NCBI GenBank assembly: GCA_019671135.1 | Contig: JAHRHY010000022.1 | Coordinates: 567,001-631,000 of the forward strand | DNA length: 64,000 nt | Direction: 5' to 3' | DNA from: Linnemannia hyalina | Lineage: Eukaryota; Mortierellomycota; Mortierellomycetes; Mortierellales; Mortierellaceae | Part shown: positions 45,690 through 56,755 of the stretch, piece by piece | Layout: each line of letters begins with the position of its first letter | Position numbering within the stretch: the stretch's first letter is position 1 | Made by a program: the position numbers and the translations under genes | Notes under the pieces: model-generated | Databases searched by the model: none | What the model was told of the DNA's origin: nothing | Seen by the model: the letters and a program-made list of their open reading frames with translations, nothing else

Positions 45690-46612
45690 AGTTTTGGTCA
45701 AGATTATCAGACGACAAGCCCCCGGAACAACTCGTCTTCATCTCTGCATAGTCCTGGCACACTCCGCGACCAAAGTAGTAAACATCGAGAGGAATGACTT
45801 GGCCATGCCTGTGGAGATAGCCGATGCTGCCTGAGAGGTGACATATCCTTGCCCAGCTGCCTTGAGGTACCACTTCATTGCTCGTGCATAGTATTGAGGC
45901 ACACCATGAGCAAAGCAGTAGAGATCGCCGATGTTGCACTGAGCAACTGCTGCTCGGCGGACTTGAGATACCAATCCATGACTGACTGGTAGTCCTGCGG
46001 AGCTTCCACCCCATCCTTGTACATGTTTCCAAGAGTTACCTAAGCGTCCTTGTCCCCTTGGTTGTCACTGATGGCCGTCTGGGCCATGTCTCTCTCCATG
46101 GGTCTCTCAGTCGTTGCCCTCATCGTGCTTTTGTAAGTTGCTGGTGGTGGCTGTACCGGATCCTGCTGTTGGATTTGAGGAGTCGCAATCCTGTGGTCGA
46201 TTGCTGTAAGTATCCACGACCACATCTAGAATGGTGTCCGACATGGCGGTTATCCTGCGAGGCTGAAGACTAGTGATTTGTGTTCATTTTCCAAGCATAC
46301 GGACATTAGTGTACATGTCTTTCCTGTCACTCCGCAATGCCACTCCCACGCCACATGTTGACAAGTTACAATGGTCACCTTGTTAATGTACATTGTGAAA
46401 TCTTCGCCTTTCAGGAACGGGACAATCCTCGTCTTGTGCCGAATCAACTTCGCATACTTGAACGCCTAGAGGATGTCCACCCAAAGGACAATTTCCTTCT
46501 GCGTCTCGGGATCGGGGTGGGTGTCGACATGGTATATCTCGTCGGATGTAGCAGAGGGAACTGCGTTGGGTGGGATACTCTTATCGATAGATCGAATTGC
46601 CTGTGCACTCTT
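45690..46612 (-). pseudogene. third Sel1-repeat gene copy, degenerate
   Basis: The minus strand retains the shared N-terminal domain (IRSIDKSIPPNAVPSATSDEIYHVDTH, then AFKYAKLIRHKTRIV) at about 46612-46381. A TAG stands where Sel1 A/B have a CAG glutamine, after the WDDIV-equivalent WVDIL. A second part, RRITAMSDTILDVVVDTY, near 46265 corresponds to the start of exon 2. Below it the Sel1 repeats survive only in fragments and in several frames, for example AQCNIGDLYCFAHGVPQYYARAMKWYLKAAGQGY. Stops lie in the linker. It records an older duplication than Sel1 A/B. Confidence 0.75.
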
Positions 46613-46632
46613 TTGAGGATAATCTCAGGTTA

Positions 46633-47095
46633 ACAAAAAAAAAACAGCGTTCAGTGTTCGCTGAAAAAAAATAATTCGCTGAGAAATCGCTGAGAATTTG
46701 CTGAGTGTTCGCTGACAATTCGCCGAGAATTCGCTGACTGCTCGCTGAGTGTTCGCTGAGAACACCTCGAGGCACAGGGCGAGAGACACCATTTTTGCCG
46801 TCACCTTTTTTTTTTGGTGACGGGTTGAGAACAAAAAAAAGAGTCCGGCGCAAAAGGATGTCTCCCGGACAAAAAAAAAGTCACGCAGAAAAGAGTGTCT
46901 CCCGCCCTGTCACGAAAAGAAAAAGACAGCGAAAAGGGTGTTTCTCACCGTGTCACAAAAATAACAGGAAAAAGGGTGTTCCTCACCGTGTCACGAAAAA
47001 AAAAATAACAACGTTCGCAAAAAAAAAAAAACGAGCGTTCGCCGAGTGTTCGCCGAGTGTTCGCTGAGCTGAGTGTTCCGCAGTTGTTCAAAAAA
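46633..47095. repeat. field of GTTCGCTGAG-type and GTGTTTCTCACCGTGTCAC-type repeats with A runs
   Basis: The stretch starts and ends with clusters of TTCGCTGAG, TTCGCCGAG and GTGTTCGCTGA at irregular 9-19 base spacing. Its centre has three related units, each with GGGTGTnnCTCnC followed by GTCAC and an A8-A12 run. There is no coding signal. The symmetric layout (repeat cluster, core, repeat cluster) differs from ordinary microsatellites. Confidence 0.7.
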
Positions 47096-47568
47096 AAAGA
47101 AGGAAGAAGAACTTACCGATGACGGCCCCCAAAGATCAGATGAGGTCAGCTTTCAATTCACAGAACAACAAACAAGGACTTGAGGATTTTATTCTAACTC
47201 TGAACTTTTGTTAGTTAAATAACCAATCACGATCTTCACCTCATCCGTGATTGTAGTTTTGTTGATGTTGAGTATGTATGTAGGTGAGGAGAGCAAAGGG
47301 TGTAGTAGAACTTAATGACGTTTGTTGTGATCTGCGAGGGAGAAGTGAATGATGATGGTGATGGTCTTGAGAAAGAAACGGATGCTGCTGATGACGATGG
47401 GAGAGGGGTGAATGAGTGAGAAGAATAAAAGAAAGAAGGGAAGGAAGGAAGGAGGAACATAGGGGCAGAGGAAGGTGGAAAGAGCAAAGTGGAAGAAGGA
47501 TGGACTAACTGTGCTTTGGCCCATGCTTGGTCAGTCAAGTGAATGAAAGGCGATGCTGATTGTTAAGA

Positions 47569-47594
47569 GAGTGCTTGCCACTATAAAAGGGGGG
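47569..47594 (+). promoter_or_regulatory. duplicated TATA-containing block, copy 2
   Basis: This is the second copy of GAGTGCTTGCCACTATAAAA plus a G run seen at 41771. A 100-codon plus-strand frame follows it but is not recognisable. Its promoter function is inferred from the TATA box only. Confidence 0.45.
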
Positions 47595-48179
47595 CTCGTT
47601 CTCGTTACCGGGAGCGAGCTCCATGATCTCCTAGATATGGCTGGAGATCCGATCGGTGCCGATGGCCACTCGCTTGCGTTGGATAGGACGAACGAGAGGC
47701 GTGTAGAACCTAGCGGGGTTCTTGGGGTGTGCTACTGCACTATCACCATCTTGGGTACGACGGTGCTATTCGATGAAGGCTTCACTGAGCAAAGCGCCCC
47801 ATCTGGGTGGGAACGGATGACCACGGGCTTGACGATCGTCTGTCCTACTCTCATCTCATTGGGGAAGAGAACCTCCAACTCGAGGTTCCCATCGACGATG
47901 TGAGAGGCTCTTGCATCTGTGCACAGGAGGTCGTCTGGGCGAAGGAGACCGTATGTGACGAAGGGCCAACACAGCTTTTTGGTGAGGCTGGGCAAAGGCA
48001 TGGTTGTGTTAGGACCAAGGGTTCGGCAGTCCTCCTGAATCCTTTGTTGACCCATGTCGAACCCGTCAGGTCCCTCCATGCCTTTTGAAATTGGTAATAT
48101 GGCCTCCCACTGTACAATACAGAGACGAGATCGAGACAAGAAAAGATGGGTGGAGGAGGAAAGAAATGCTATGGGGATA

Positions 48180-48290
48180 TGGTAAGGTAGGAATGTATGC
48201 CTCGATATCTTCTTTCTAGATCGATGACGGTGAGATCTTGGACGCGGTTCGCGTGAGATGGAAGGAAAGACACGAACGAACACGACGCGA
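48180..48290. repeat. promoter-region duplicate of 39395-39505
   Basis: This block upstream of senescence gene 2 shares several 10-18 base identities with the region upstream of gene 1, in the same order and orientation. They include CTTTCTAGATCGATGA, TTGGACGCGGTTCGCGTG and GGAAAGACACGAACGAA. Confidence 0.7.
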
Positions 48291-48540
48291 CGTGTCTCAG
48301 ATCCTTTGAAACATTTTGATATGCAGCAAATAAGCGTAAAGATCATGATTGTTGATCTAAACATTACGTCGGTGTGTCTGTTAAAGCTCGACGCATTCTT
48401 TTTTTTTTATAATGTGACCCTCGGTTCGCTCATTCTTTCGTTTTCCTTTTCCTTTTTCTTTTTCATTGTTCTCTTTCCTTTATCTAACACCCCCTACTGT
48501 TAAACAACTACAACCAAGAAGCAAATATCATCAAGGCAAC

Positions 48541-50473
48541 ATGTCAGAACAACAACCCCCCGCGTACGACGAGACTGCAGACAACACGCCCGCAGCCATG
48601 ATCCAAGTCGTCCTCACCATCCCCAACACAACTATCACCCAGCTCTCCAGCGCAACTGCCAAGGAGAAACTCATTGGAACGGGAGAACTCAAAGTCTACT
48701 CCACATCTACCGTCCCCTCCGAAGGTCCTTCTTCCCCCTCAGCATCGGCAGAAACAGAGGCGATAAAGGGTCATCAACACACGACATTCATGACGCTGGA
48801 GACCAATGACACTCCGACCGGATCTTACAAGAGTCTGGTTACTCACCCTTTAATGCCTAGCTCCAGTGCTCAAAAGACTGGGGACTATACTTGGAGATTT
48901 TCTGTCCCCGGAAGTGGCTACTTGGAGGTTCATATTCCCGAGTAAGTTTTTTTTTCCCTCGATAAACTAGGAGTGGAGAAGAACGGCATGATGACGATCG
49001 GTGATGAGCGAATCGAGAACATACCGTATGTCATCATCATTTGACGCAATTGTTTTCCCTGTCACTTACCAACCAATTACGAAAACACCAATAGGACCTC
49101 ACAAGCGTCAGACATTGCGGCATTTGAGAACTTGCTCACAGACAGAATTGTCTACACGAACCAGTACAAGCTCCGCCACCAATTGGCCCTCGTCGACGAT
49201 GTGGGCCAGATCTATGGTGTGCTGGACAAGGACGATGTCGAAGTCGAGGACGACGATAATGTTTCCTTGTCAGAGAATGCCAAGTCTCCTGTTGTTGTCG
49301 AGGCTATTGAGGAGCCTGATGAATCTGTAAGTTATTTTCTTTGGCTGTGGGAATGTTGTGTGTATGTTGTGCATGAGCGCGTGTTGGTGTTATTCTTATT
49401 ATTTTTTTGTCGAGGTGAGGCCGAAACCTATCTTGGCAAAAAAAAGGGGGACCGTTTGCTGATGCCTATTCCAAACATCACCTTCAATAGGACGACAAAC
49501 CATTGCGACTCAAGATCTCGGTTCCCTCAGCTGACGACATGGCCGACTACCTCACAAGTGCATCCCAGTACTTTGGCGAAAGCATGATCAAGGGTGCCAC
49601 TGTTGTCGCCGGAGGCATCACCACGTACGTTCCCTGCCTAGTTGTTGCTTCACACTTTTTGGTCTCATATTATGATTCGCACTAAGAAACCAACTGGAGC
49701 TGACGAACATGATGCTCCATCTCTCCGTTCCTTCTAGGTCGAGCACATACCTGAACTCAAAGATCCCAGAGAGACAAATCCCACTCAGGATCTCACCCTT
49801 CATTAAGAACCGCATCCGCAACCTAACCTCCGTTAGCAGGGTAACCTTCGGCGTCACCAGCAAGCTCAAATCCGCCGTTATCCAGGGCGCCCTCAGCTCT
49901 GGCTACCGTATCATCAAATACTGGACGGCTAAGGATGACCCCGAATCCTACTCGACCATGCAGAATATGGCCTATTCCATCCTCAACTCGGCCGGTGTCT
50001 TAATTCAAGCCGCGGAGGAATCCATTGGTATCCTCACCGCCCCTGCTATCTCGGCAACTCAGGATCTGGCTGGACGTGCATTGGGACCCGACGCCCGGGA
50101 ATTGGTAACCGAGGCCTTGGAGGGATTGAAGAATTTCACGCTGGTGTATTTTGATGGCGCGGGGGTGTCTAGGAGAGCATTCTTGCATACTTCGAGGGTT
50201 GCGGCCCTGCAGACGGCGCAGGAGGTGAAGGAAGGAAAGCTCAAGATGAAGGAGCGCAAGAAGCATGCAGAGGAGCATGCTCAAAAGTCGCTTAATATCT
50301 CTGTCCCTGCCTCTGCCCAAGCGGCTGCTGCTTCTGCACAGGCTGCTGCTGCCTCTGCGGGTGCGGCTGCGACTCACGCCAAGGAGTTGATCTTTAGTTA
50401 TTTTGGTCGTGGTGAAGATGCCCATGGGTCTACCTCTAGCGCTGTAGCAAAGGACAAGTTGAAGGTCGATTAA
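48541..50473 (+). CDS. senescence/spartin-domain protein, copy 2
   Basis: Four exons: 48541-48941, 49095-49326, 49491-49624 and 49738-50473, totalling 500 codons in phase. Intron positions and phases are identical to those of copy 1. Most residues match copy 1, including the front module (MIQVVLTIPNTTITQL), the LENLLTDRIVY-type middle region and the helical senescence domain (RISPFIKNRIRNL, SAVIQGALSSGYRII, ISATQDLAGRALG). The C terminus ends AVAKDKLKVD and is taken as the ancestral form. Family members bind lipid droplets or membranes and function in lipid turnover or stress. The acidic EVEDDDNVSLSEN loop and the Lys/Ala-rich tail are disordered. Both copies are plausibly expressed. Confidence 0.78.
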
Positions 50474-52087
50474 TTGTATGTTGCGGTTCTCTTTTTGTCT
50501 TTTTTGTACAGTTTCTATTACGTTAGTCGATAAACCAGTCTGTTTTTCATTGCCAATACTTTATGCTTTTTATTCATGGATATGAGAATTTGCGGTGTAG
50601 TTGAAGTGGACTCAAGGGAGACATGATACTTTGAAGATTATGCTGTATGCCATAGGGTAGACACGATGACACCATACCCCCTTCCAATGTGACGAGTCAA
50701 AAAAATATGTTTGACTAAGTGGGCGCAAAAGGTCCAGGCTCGTCTGCCACAGTGAAAAGCAAAGTCCAAAGGGGGTGGGTAAAACTAGAGCAGACAACAG
50801 CGAGAGCGAGCAAGGCAAGGATGAAGGAGGAGGATGTGTGTGCGTGTGTAAAAAAGAGGAAAGGGACTTGACCTGTATGGCACACCCTACCCTTTTTTTG
50901 CCATAACACAGAAGTGTCCTATCATTTGGAGGGCTGAAAAAAAAACGCAAAAAAAAGTATAAAAAAACGGCGGGGAAGAAGGCCTTTTTGTACTCGTTTG
51001 AAAGCCAGGAGGAAGGAGGTTATGGTGACGTTGATAAGATCATCAACGGTCGTTTGTCGGGCGTTTGCTGTCCCTGAGAAACAAGAGCATCAACGGTGAA
51101 CGATGCTTGGGTATTCACTTTGTGTTTTCCGGGGGGAAGGGAGGCGGATGAGTAGGAGGAAACGGTATTATTTTCTTTGTTGACAGCTGATGCATAACAT
51201 GCGCACTGCCCCCTTTTTGTAAGACTTTTTTTTTTTTTCTTTTTCCTTCCTTTTGCATTGCAGCAGGGTGACATGCCCCTGACTTTTTTTCTTTCCTTTT
51301 CTTTTGAGTGAATCCCGTGCACAATCACACACACAGAGAGAGAGAGAATGGCGAGGAAAGAGCAGGAAAAGAAAAAAACTACCGCGCAATTTAAGGTCAA
51401 GTAAACCAATGATATACCATGGTTTTCCACTGCGCCATTGCCATTGCCATACAAATACCCCATGGACGCATGGGTCGAATGGATGAGATCTTGTTTGCGC
51501 CTTCCACCTTTGCCGCATAAATTGACACTAGCTCTTCTTCCCTTCCCTTCTTTCTTTTTTTTTTTCTTGTTTTTTTTCCCCCTTTCCGTCCTTTCATCCT
51601 TTCTCACATATACCACTCACGCAAACACCCTCCCTCATCCTGTACCCTCCCTTCCCCTTTTTTGTTTGTTTTGGAGGTCCGTTCTTCGATTTTATCCGTG
51701 TGTATGTGTGTGAATAGACTCCAGTTTTTGTTTTTCTTTTGGCAGTAGAGAGCGGTGCCACCAATTATCGATTAATGAGTCCCTTTCTTCGCCCATTCTA
51801 CCAGCAGCATAGACAACAAGAATAAACGAGTGGCTTTGCAGCAGCCACCATCCAGCCTCTGCCTTCATTCTCGGCTCGACGCGTCTTTTTTCCCTATATA
51901 AGCTTCCTTCTTCCCTTTCTTTCGTCTTTTCCACTTCTTTTTTTTCTCCTCTTTTCTTTTCTTTTCTTTTCTTTCTCCTCTTTTCTTTTCTTTCTTCATC
52001 CTTATACCCTCCTTCCCATCCTATATTTAAAACAACCCATCACCCATTATCCCTATCTACACATATACCCCGCAAGCATAGCGATCA
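50474..52087. other. intergenic region with strong strand bias and a TATA box for the next gene
   Basis: About 1.6 kb holds no supported gene. The open frames on both strands are Lys- or Phe/Ser-rich and follow purine/pyrimidine tracts. TATATAAG at 51895-51902, followed by long CTTTT-rich sequence up to 52020, fits the promoter and leader of the disordered-protein gene at 52088. Confidence 0.55.
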
Positions 52088-55000
52088 ATGACCGCCATCA
52101 AACCCATGGCATCATCAACGGATACACCCCGAAAATCCCGTGCCCATCCTCCTCTGCACTCTTCACCCGCTCTCATCAACCAACAACAACATCTCCCTTC
52201 CTCTGCTTCTCCTTCCCCACCCATCTCCTCTTTCTCTCCTCCTCCCTCACCTTCAACTACCCCTCTCACTCTCACTCTCACTCACCCTCGCGACACTACT
52301 GCTACGTCCACAAATAACAACGCCACTACAGCAACAACAACAATAACAAGCCACTCCCCCAACAACACGCGCACTAGAAGTAACGACAAAGATACACATC
52401 CCCTCCCACACCAAGCAACCAAACAAGACCATCGAACCAGATCATCCAAAAACAACAACAACCATATTCATACCCATCACCACGGCCACCATCACCACGG
52501 CCACCATCGACACAACCAACATCTCCACAATAGCCCTACCAACAGCAGCAACAGCAGCATCTACAGTCGCAGAATCCACGTCCGCCGCCACAGCGCATCG
52601 GCTTACTACACTGGCCCAGTCGATCACGACAGAGCCATCCATACCGCAAATGCCCATGCCCAAGCCGCTGCCTCTGGAATTCTCTCTCCTCGTTTACGCA
52701 ATTCTCGATTACTACCTTCGCCCAAGGGACCACAACCTCAACGTCATTTACTTCGACAACAACGGCAACAACAGCAGCAACTTCGACGACATCAGCAACA
52801 GCAACTATTACAGTCATTTACCTTTGACCTCCCTCATCAGTTCCATCGTCAGCAACAACAACAAGAGCAAGTACAAGTGCAAGAACAGCAACCGGAAGAG
52901 CAACAGCATCACACAAATCGCCGAGGATCTTGGTGTTCGATCCAATTACCATCCATCTCCCCTTCCTCATCAGTCTCTGTCGTCTCGCCTCTTGCCCTCC
53001 ATCGAGCATCATCCATGCCCCTCGTTCATACCCGACCCTTCGAGAAGCAAGATCAGGAAGAAACCGTCCCATCAGCACTTCAACAGTCCCAGCCACTGCC
53101 TCCACAACCTTCCTTCTACCGATTACTCCAACGACCACCACAGTTGCGGCAACAACAGCAACAGCGTAAACAGGCTCTAGCGTTGGGATCGGACGATCAG
53201 GACAAACCCATTGACGAGCCTCCACCAGATCCACGTCTGATCAGTCAGAGACTCCTGCAGTGGCAGGAACAACAACAGCACAGGGAGCGGCAGGAAGAAC
53301 AGAGGCAGATGCAGGCCTTTCGGATTAAAAAGTTCTCGGACTCTAATACCGATCTTGATTATCGGCCGGTGGCAACGACGATAACGGTGTTGAAGGAGGG
53401 ATTTCAGGAACATTGGGGCGGCCCTATGGCGGAGCATCAGCAGGAGGAGCTGGAGGACGGACAACAACACTCGAGACGCAGTAGTATTCAGCACGACGAT
53501 CGTGACGTTGATTTGGTAGGGTCAAACGATGAGCACGGTGACAACAACCTCTGGGAAGAACGGCGGCGGCGGCAACGACAACTGGCGCAAGAGCATGAAA
53601 TGATGGAGACCGACAGTGTCATGGAGACTGACAGGACTGGGGATGGGGATGGGGATGAAGAGATGAGCCCACGGACAAAACTGCAGCGTGCTCGTAAAGC
53701 CAAGGAGGACGCCATGAAGGAGTATCAAGAGGCAGGACGAAATTTACAGCGTGCCCAAGAACGGGAAGAAGCGATTTTGTTCGAGAACGAGATGATCGAG
53801 GTCGAGGTTGGGTCTAGTGTCAGTCAGCAGCTTCATCGTTGTCAGGGAGGACATACACATGGAAATGAACAGCATCGCCGGCTTCTTTCTTCGCCGCCCG
53901 TTCAACCGCCACAGCGGCAACAGCAGCTAGAAGAGCGAGGGAGACACTCGTCGCCTATAGCCGCCGCCGCAGCAGCAGCAACAGAAGCAGCGGTCACCTG
54001 CCTGACTCAGGACGACAACAACATTGAGACCATGATGAGCTCACAGATTGTCCCGCAGGTCAACGACACACCTTCTATCATGAGCGAGACACCACATGCA
54101 GTCATGGCACCGACACCATTGCTACCGGTATCGGCGCCTTCTGGATCTGTCCCAAGACGAGCTCTGACACCTATGAAGAATATAACTACAACAACTACAG
54201 GGAACCAGGTCCCGAATCAGACGAGGAGCGGGAGTCAGGCCTGGCGTCGTAGCCTGAGCGTGACCAACAATGAGATTCAATCGGCACCCACTTCTCCTCA
54301 GACTCGACATCACTCCAACTCACCTCGTATCAGGATCAAGTCTGAGGAGTTGGACGCACCGCTCTTCAAGACGCATGTCCTTAGTGGTGATGGTGCCGCA
54401 GGACCAGATGGTGATAGCAAGACATGGCGGGGACCCAAATACAAGGATTACGATGTCTCGATCGTGATACCGAGCTCTGTTGGATCCTCTGATGTAGGTA
54501 TGAGTGGACATCCCGAGTCGAGCAACGCGCAGGAACGACGAGAACAAGCAAGAAAGTCGGAACGTCGCCTTCCTGACAAATGGCGATCCCCTACACCAAT
54601 GCCAGGTTCCATGCATGCGAAGCGCGAAGCAACAACAAGTCGTCAACAAGGAATATTTTGGGAGTCGACGCGTCCACCTCTTAGATTCGGACCAGGAGTA
54701 GCAAAGGTGGCGCCAGTCGATCTCTTTGGAGCACGAAGCGGGTACTCTCAACAACGACACCAACACCGGCAGCATGGACCGTCTTCTTCTCGTCCTGCAC
54801 TGTTGTCGCCCAGATCGTCTGTTCCTAGGCCGAGACCGTACCCGCCACCAGCCATCTCACCAACACGACGGGCTTCTGAGGCTCAGACTCATGCGCCAAT
54901 AGGAGGAGGACTGCCTCCGAATTTTTTTGCGCGCAGGATGCCCATACGACCACTTCCACCACGCCCATCATCATCATCATCATCATTTCAACAGCGACGA

Positions 55001-55564
55001 AATCAGGGTCAAGGGCAAAGTCGATCTTCGCCTATGATGGCACCACCCGCCAATCAGTCAGCATCCGCAGCATCCGCATCGGCATCCGCAACTGCACCCG
55101 CGTTTACTGGCCCAGAACAAGCAGCGCCCACACCACGCTACTTTAATCCTCCTCCATATTCACACCCACAGGGACAACCCGCCTGGAGACTCCCAGAATT
55201 CATGGACGAGAACGGACACCCACACCCTCCAGTCGTCTTTTACACCCATATTGATCGTGTCGACAACTTTTATCATCAGCATTATCCTGCTTCGACGGCT
55301 TCACGGTCACGGGATGTTTCGTTGTCTCCCAGGTCTGCGAGGAATTCACCGAATTTCTTTGCGAGGCGCTCTGAAGGTGAGAGGATGGAGGACGTTAGTG
55401 GAGGTGAGGGGCATGAGGATATGGCGATGGAGGGGGAGTCCCATCACCACCAGCGACAGGGTCGGAGTCGGACGACTAGTCGTCAAGCGGATCGTGATGA
55501 GCGAAGAGAGGAAGATAGACGCGAGCGTAGACCCCTCGCCAAGAGCGAATCGCCTCAGCTCTAA
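52088..55564 (+). CDS. large intronless Gln/His/Ser/Pro-rich disordered protein
   Basis: A single 1158-codon frame runs from ATG 52088 to TAA 55562-55564. The N-terminal 350 residues are Ser/Pro/Thr-, His- and Gln-rich (HHHGHHHHGHH-type and QQQQQ runs). Around residues 500-560 there is a charged heptad-like stretch (TKLQRARKAKEDAMKEYQEAGRNLQRAQEREE) that should form a coiled coil. A better-ordered island follows around residues 770-830 (RIRIKSEELDAPLFKTHVL, GPKYKDYDVSIVIPSSVG), which could be a short interaction module. The rest is Arg/Pro/Ser-rich with an Arg-rich tail. I recognise no catalytic domain. An open frame of this length, with TATA and CT-rich leader upstream, is very unlikely by chance. 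Such proteins often act as transcription or signalling scaffolds, but no function is claimed here. Confidence 0.75.
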   Translation: MTAIKPMASSTDTPRKSRAHPPLHSSPALINQQQHLPSSASPSPPISSFSPPPSPSTTPLTLTLTHPRDTTATSTNNNATTATTTITSHSPNNTRTRSNDKDTHPLPHQATKQDHRTRSSKNNNNHIHTHHHGHHHHGHHRHNQHLHNSPTNSSNSSIYSRRIHVRRHSASAYYTGPVDHDRAIHTANAHAQAAASGILSPRLRNSRLLPSPKGPQPQRHLLRQQRQQQQQLRRHQQQQLLQSFTFDLPHQFHRQQQQQEQVQVQEQQPEEQQHHTNRRGSWCSIQLPSISPSSSVSVVSPLALHRASSMPLVHTRPFEKQDQEETVPSALQQSQPLPPQPSFYRLLQRPPQLRQQQQQRKQALALGSDDQDKPIDEPPPDPRLISQRLLQWQEQQQHRERQEEQRQMQAFRIKKFSDSNTDLDYRPVATTITVLKEGFQEHWGGPMAEHQQEELEDGQQHSRRSSIQHDDRDVDLVGSNDEHGDNNLWEERRRRQRQLAQEHEMMETDSVMETDRTGDGDGDEEMSPRTKLQRARKAKEDAMKEYQEAGRNLQRAQEREEAILFENEMIEVEVGSSVSQQLHRCQGGHTHGNEQHRRLLSSPPVQPPQRQQQLEERGRHSSPIAAAAAAATEAAVTCLTQDDNNIETMMSSQIVPQVNDTPSIMSETPHAVMAPTPLLPVSAPSGSVPRRALTPMKNITTTTTGNQVPNQTRSGSQAWRRSLSVTNNEIQSAPTSPQTRHHSNSPRIRIKSEELDAPLFKTHVLSGDGAAGPDGDSKTWRGPKYKDYDVSIVIPSSVGSSDVGMSGHPESSNAQERREQARKSERRLPDKWRSPTPMPGSMHAKREATTSRQQGIFWESTRPPLRFGPGVAKVAPVDLFGARSGYSQQRHQHRQHGPSSSRPALLSPRSSVPRPRPYPPPAISPTRRASEAQTHAPIGGGLPPNFFARRMPIRPLPPRPSSSSSSFQQRRNQGQGQSRSSPMMAPPANQSASAASASASATAPAFTGPEQAAPTPRYFNPPPYSHPQGQPAWRLPEFMDENGHPHPPVVFYTHIDRVDNFYHQHYPASTASRSRDVSLSPRSARNSPNFFARRSEGERMEDVSGGEGHEDMAMEGESHHHQRQGRSRTTSRQADRDERREEDRRERRPLAKSESPQL

Positions 55565-55701
55565 CTCCACAAAATAAAACAAGAAAAAAAAAATACACCC
55601 TCTCTCTCACATATCCATTATGCAAACGCAAACAATGCCAAAGAGTTTTACATCGAGATTGCAAATGCAAATATGTACAAGTGTTTTTTATGTCTCCTTC
55701 G

Positions 55702-56483
55702 CTAGTTCTTAAAAACAGAAGAGCGATAATACTTCAACTCTCCAATGGATTCCTTAATATCATCCAACGCCCTATGAGCTTCCTTCTTCCTCGGGACGTT
55801 CTCAAACTCCGTTGGGAACCACCTCCTCGCAAGCTCCTTCACCGTCGAGACATCCACAATCCGGTAATGCAAATGTTCAATAATGGGGGACATCTCGCGT
55901 TCGAGAAAGACTTTGTCGGCGTGGACAGAGTTTCCGGCTAGGATTCCGTGTCTGGCTGTGGGGATGTGGGACTTGATGAATTGGAGGACCTGGGTGCAGG
56001 CTTCTGAGGTTGAGATCTTTGAAGCCAGGACTGAGGCTGTCAGACCGGACTAGTGTTTGGTATGGAGAAGAGATAGAGGAGAGGTAGATGTATGAGTGGA
56101 GGGGAAGGTTGAGTAGACGTGCGTGTTGGGTGCGAAAATGAACGCGTTAGAGGCGTGTAGGATAGACATACGGCGCCGTGGTGGTCGATACACCATTGGT
56201 TCATGTTGTCCATGACCTCCTTGGGCTGGTGGATAATCAGATTAGGCCCTTCGGCGACGATGTTGAGGTCGTCGTCGGTGATGATGACTGCAATTTCGAT
56301 CAGTTTGTCGGTTGACGCGAGACCTGTCATCTCGCAGTCGATCCAGACCAATGAGGGTTGCTGCTTCTGCTGTTGTGCCATGATTGTTGTGCTTGGTTGT
56401 GTGGTACTGGTATATGCCCTGCTAATCCAGCTTGCCCTGGGAGTTGTGAGAAGAAGGTTTGGTAAAAGAACGCGGCGAAGCAT
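55702..56483 (-). CDS. REX2: oligoribonuclease (REXO2/Orn-type 3'-5' exonuclease)
   Basis: Two exons, 56483-56172 and 56049-55702, give 219 residues with phase-0 joining. The DEDDh exonuclease set is complete: Asp and Glu in VWIDCEMTGL, Asp in GNSVHADK, Asp in HYRIVDVST, and His/Asp in KEAHRALDDI. The first 35 residues (MLRRVLLPNLLLTTPRASW) are basic and hydrophobic, typical of a mitochondrial presequence. An internal ATG before AQQQKQQ could give a cytosolic form. The enzyme degrades 2-5 nt RNA fragments to mononucleotides, finishing RNA decay. The gene symbol follows the yeast orthologue. It is divergent from TCTP. Confidence 0.93.
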
Positions 56484-56755
56484 ATGGAGTGGGATAAAGC
56501 ACACAAATAAAAGAAAGTCTCATGCCACTTCAAGAGATATGCATTATTTCCATTCTCCTCAATCCGCCATTTCCTCCGCACAGTAAAACAAAGAGTTGTC
56601 ACGGAAGGGAGTCAAATCGCATGTTTAAGAAACGTTGTTTTGGACCTCCGACGTCTTTTTTTTCTGTTATGGGCAAAAGTTGAAAAAGTTGAAAATTTTT
56701 CTTTTCGTCCCTTCTCTCCCTCCCTCCACACTCAATCCCACAACTCTCATCAACC
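56484..56755. promoter_or_regulatory. shared oligoribonuclease/TCTP promoter region
   Basis: Only 272 bases separate the two start codons. A CT-rich leader precedes the TCTP ATG, as expected for a highly expressed translation-linked gene. No clear TATA box was seen on either side. Confidence 0.5.

Noticed and set aside
47732..48364. 210-codon minus-strand frame containing GLLRPDDLLCTDARASHIVDG
   Set aside because: The central 100 codons look somewhat coding-like, but the N-terminal part overlaps the duplicated promoter block of the senescence gene and no family is recognisable. It could be a decayed gene.
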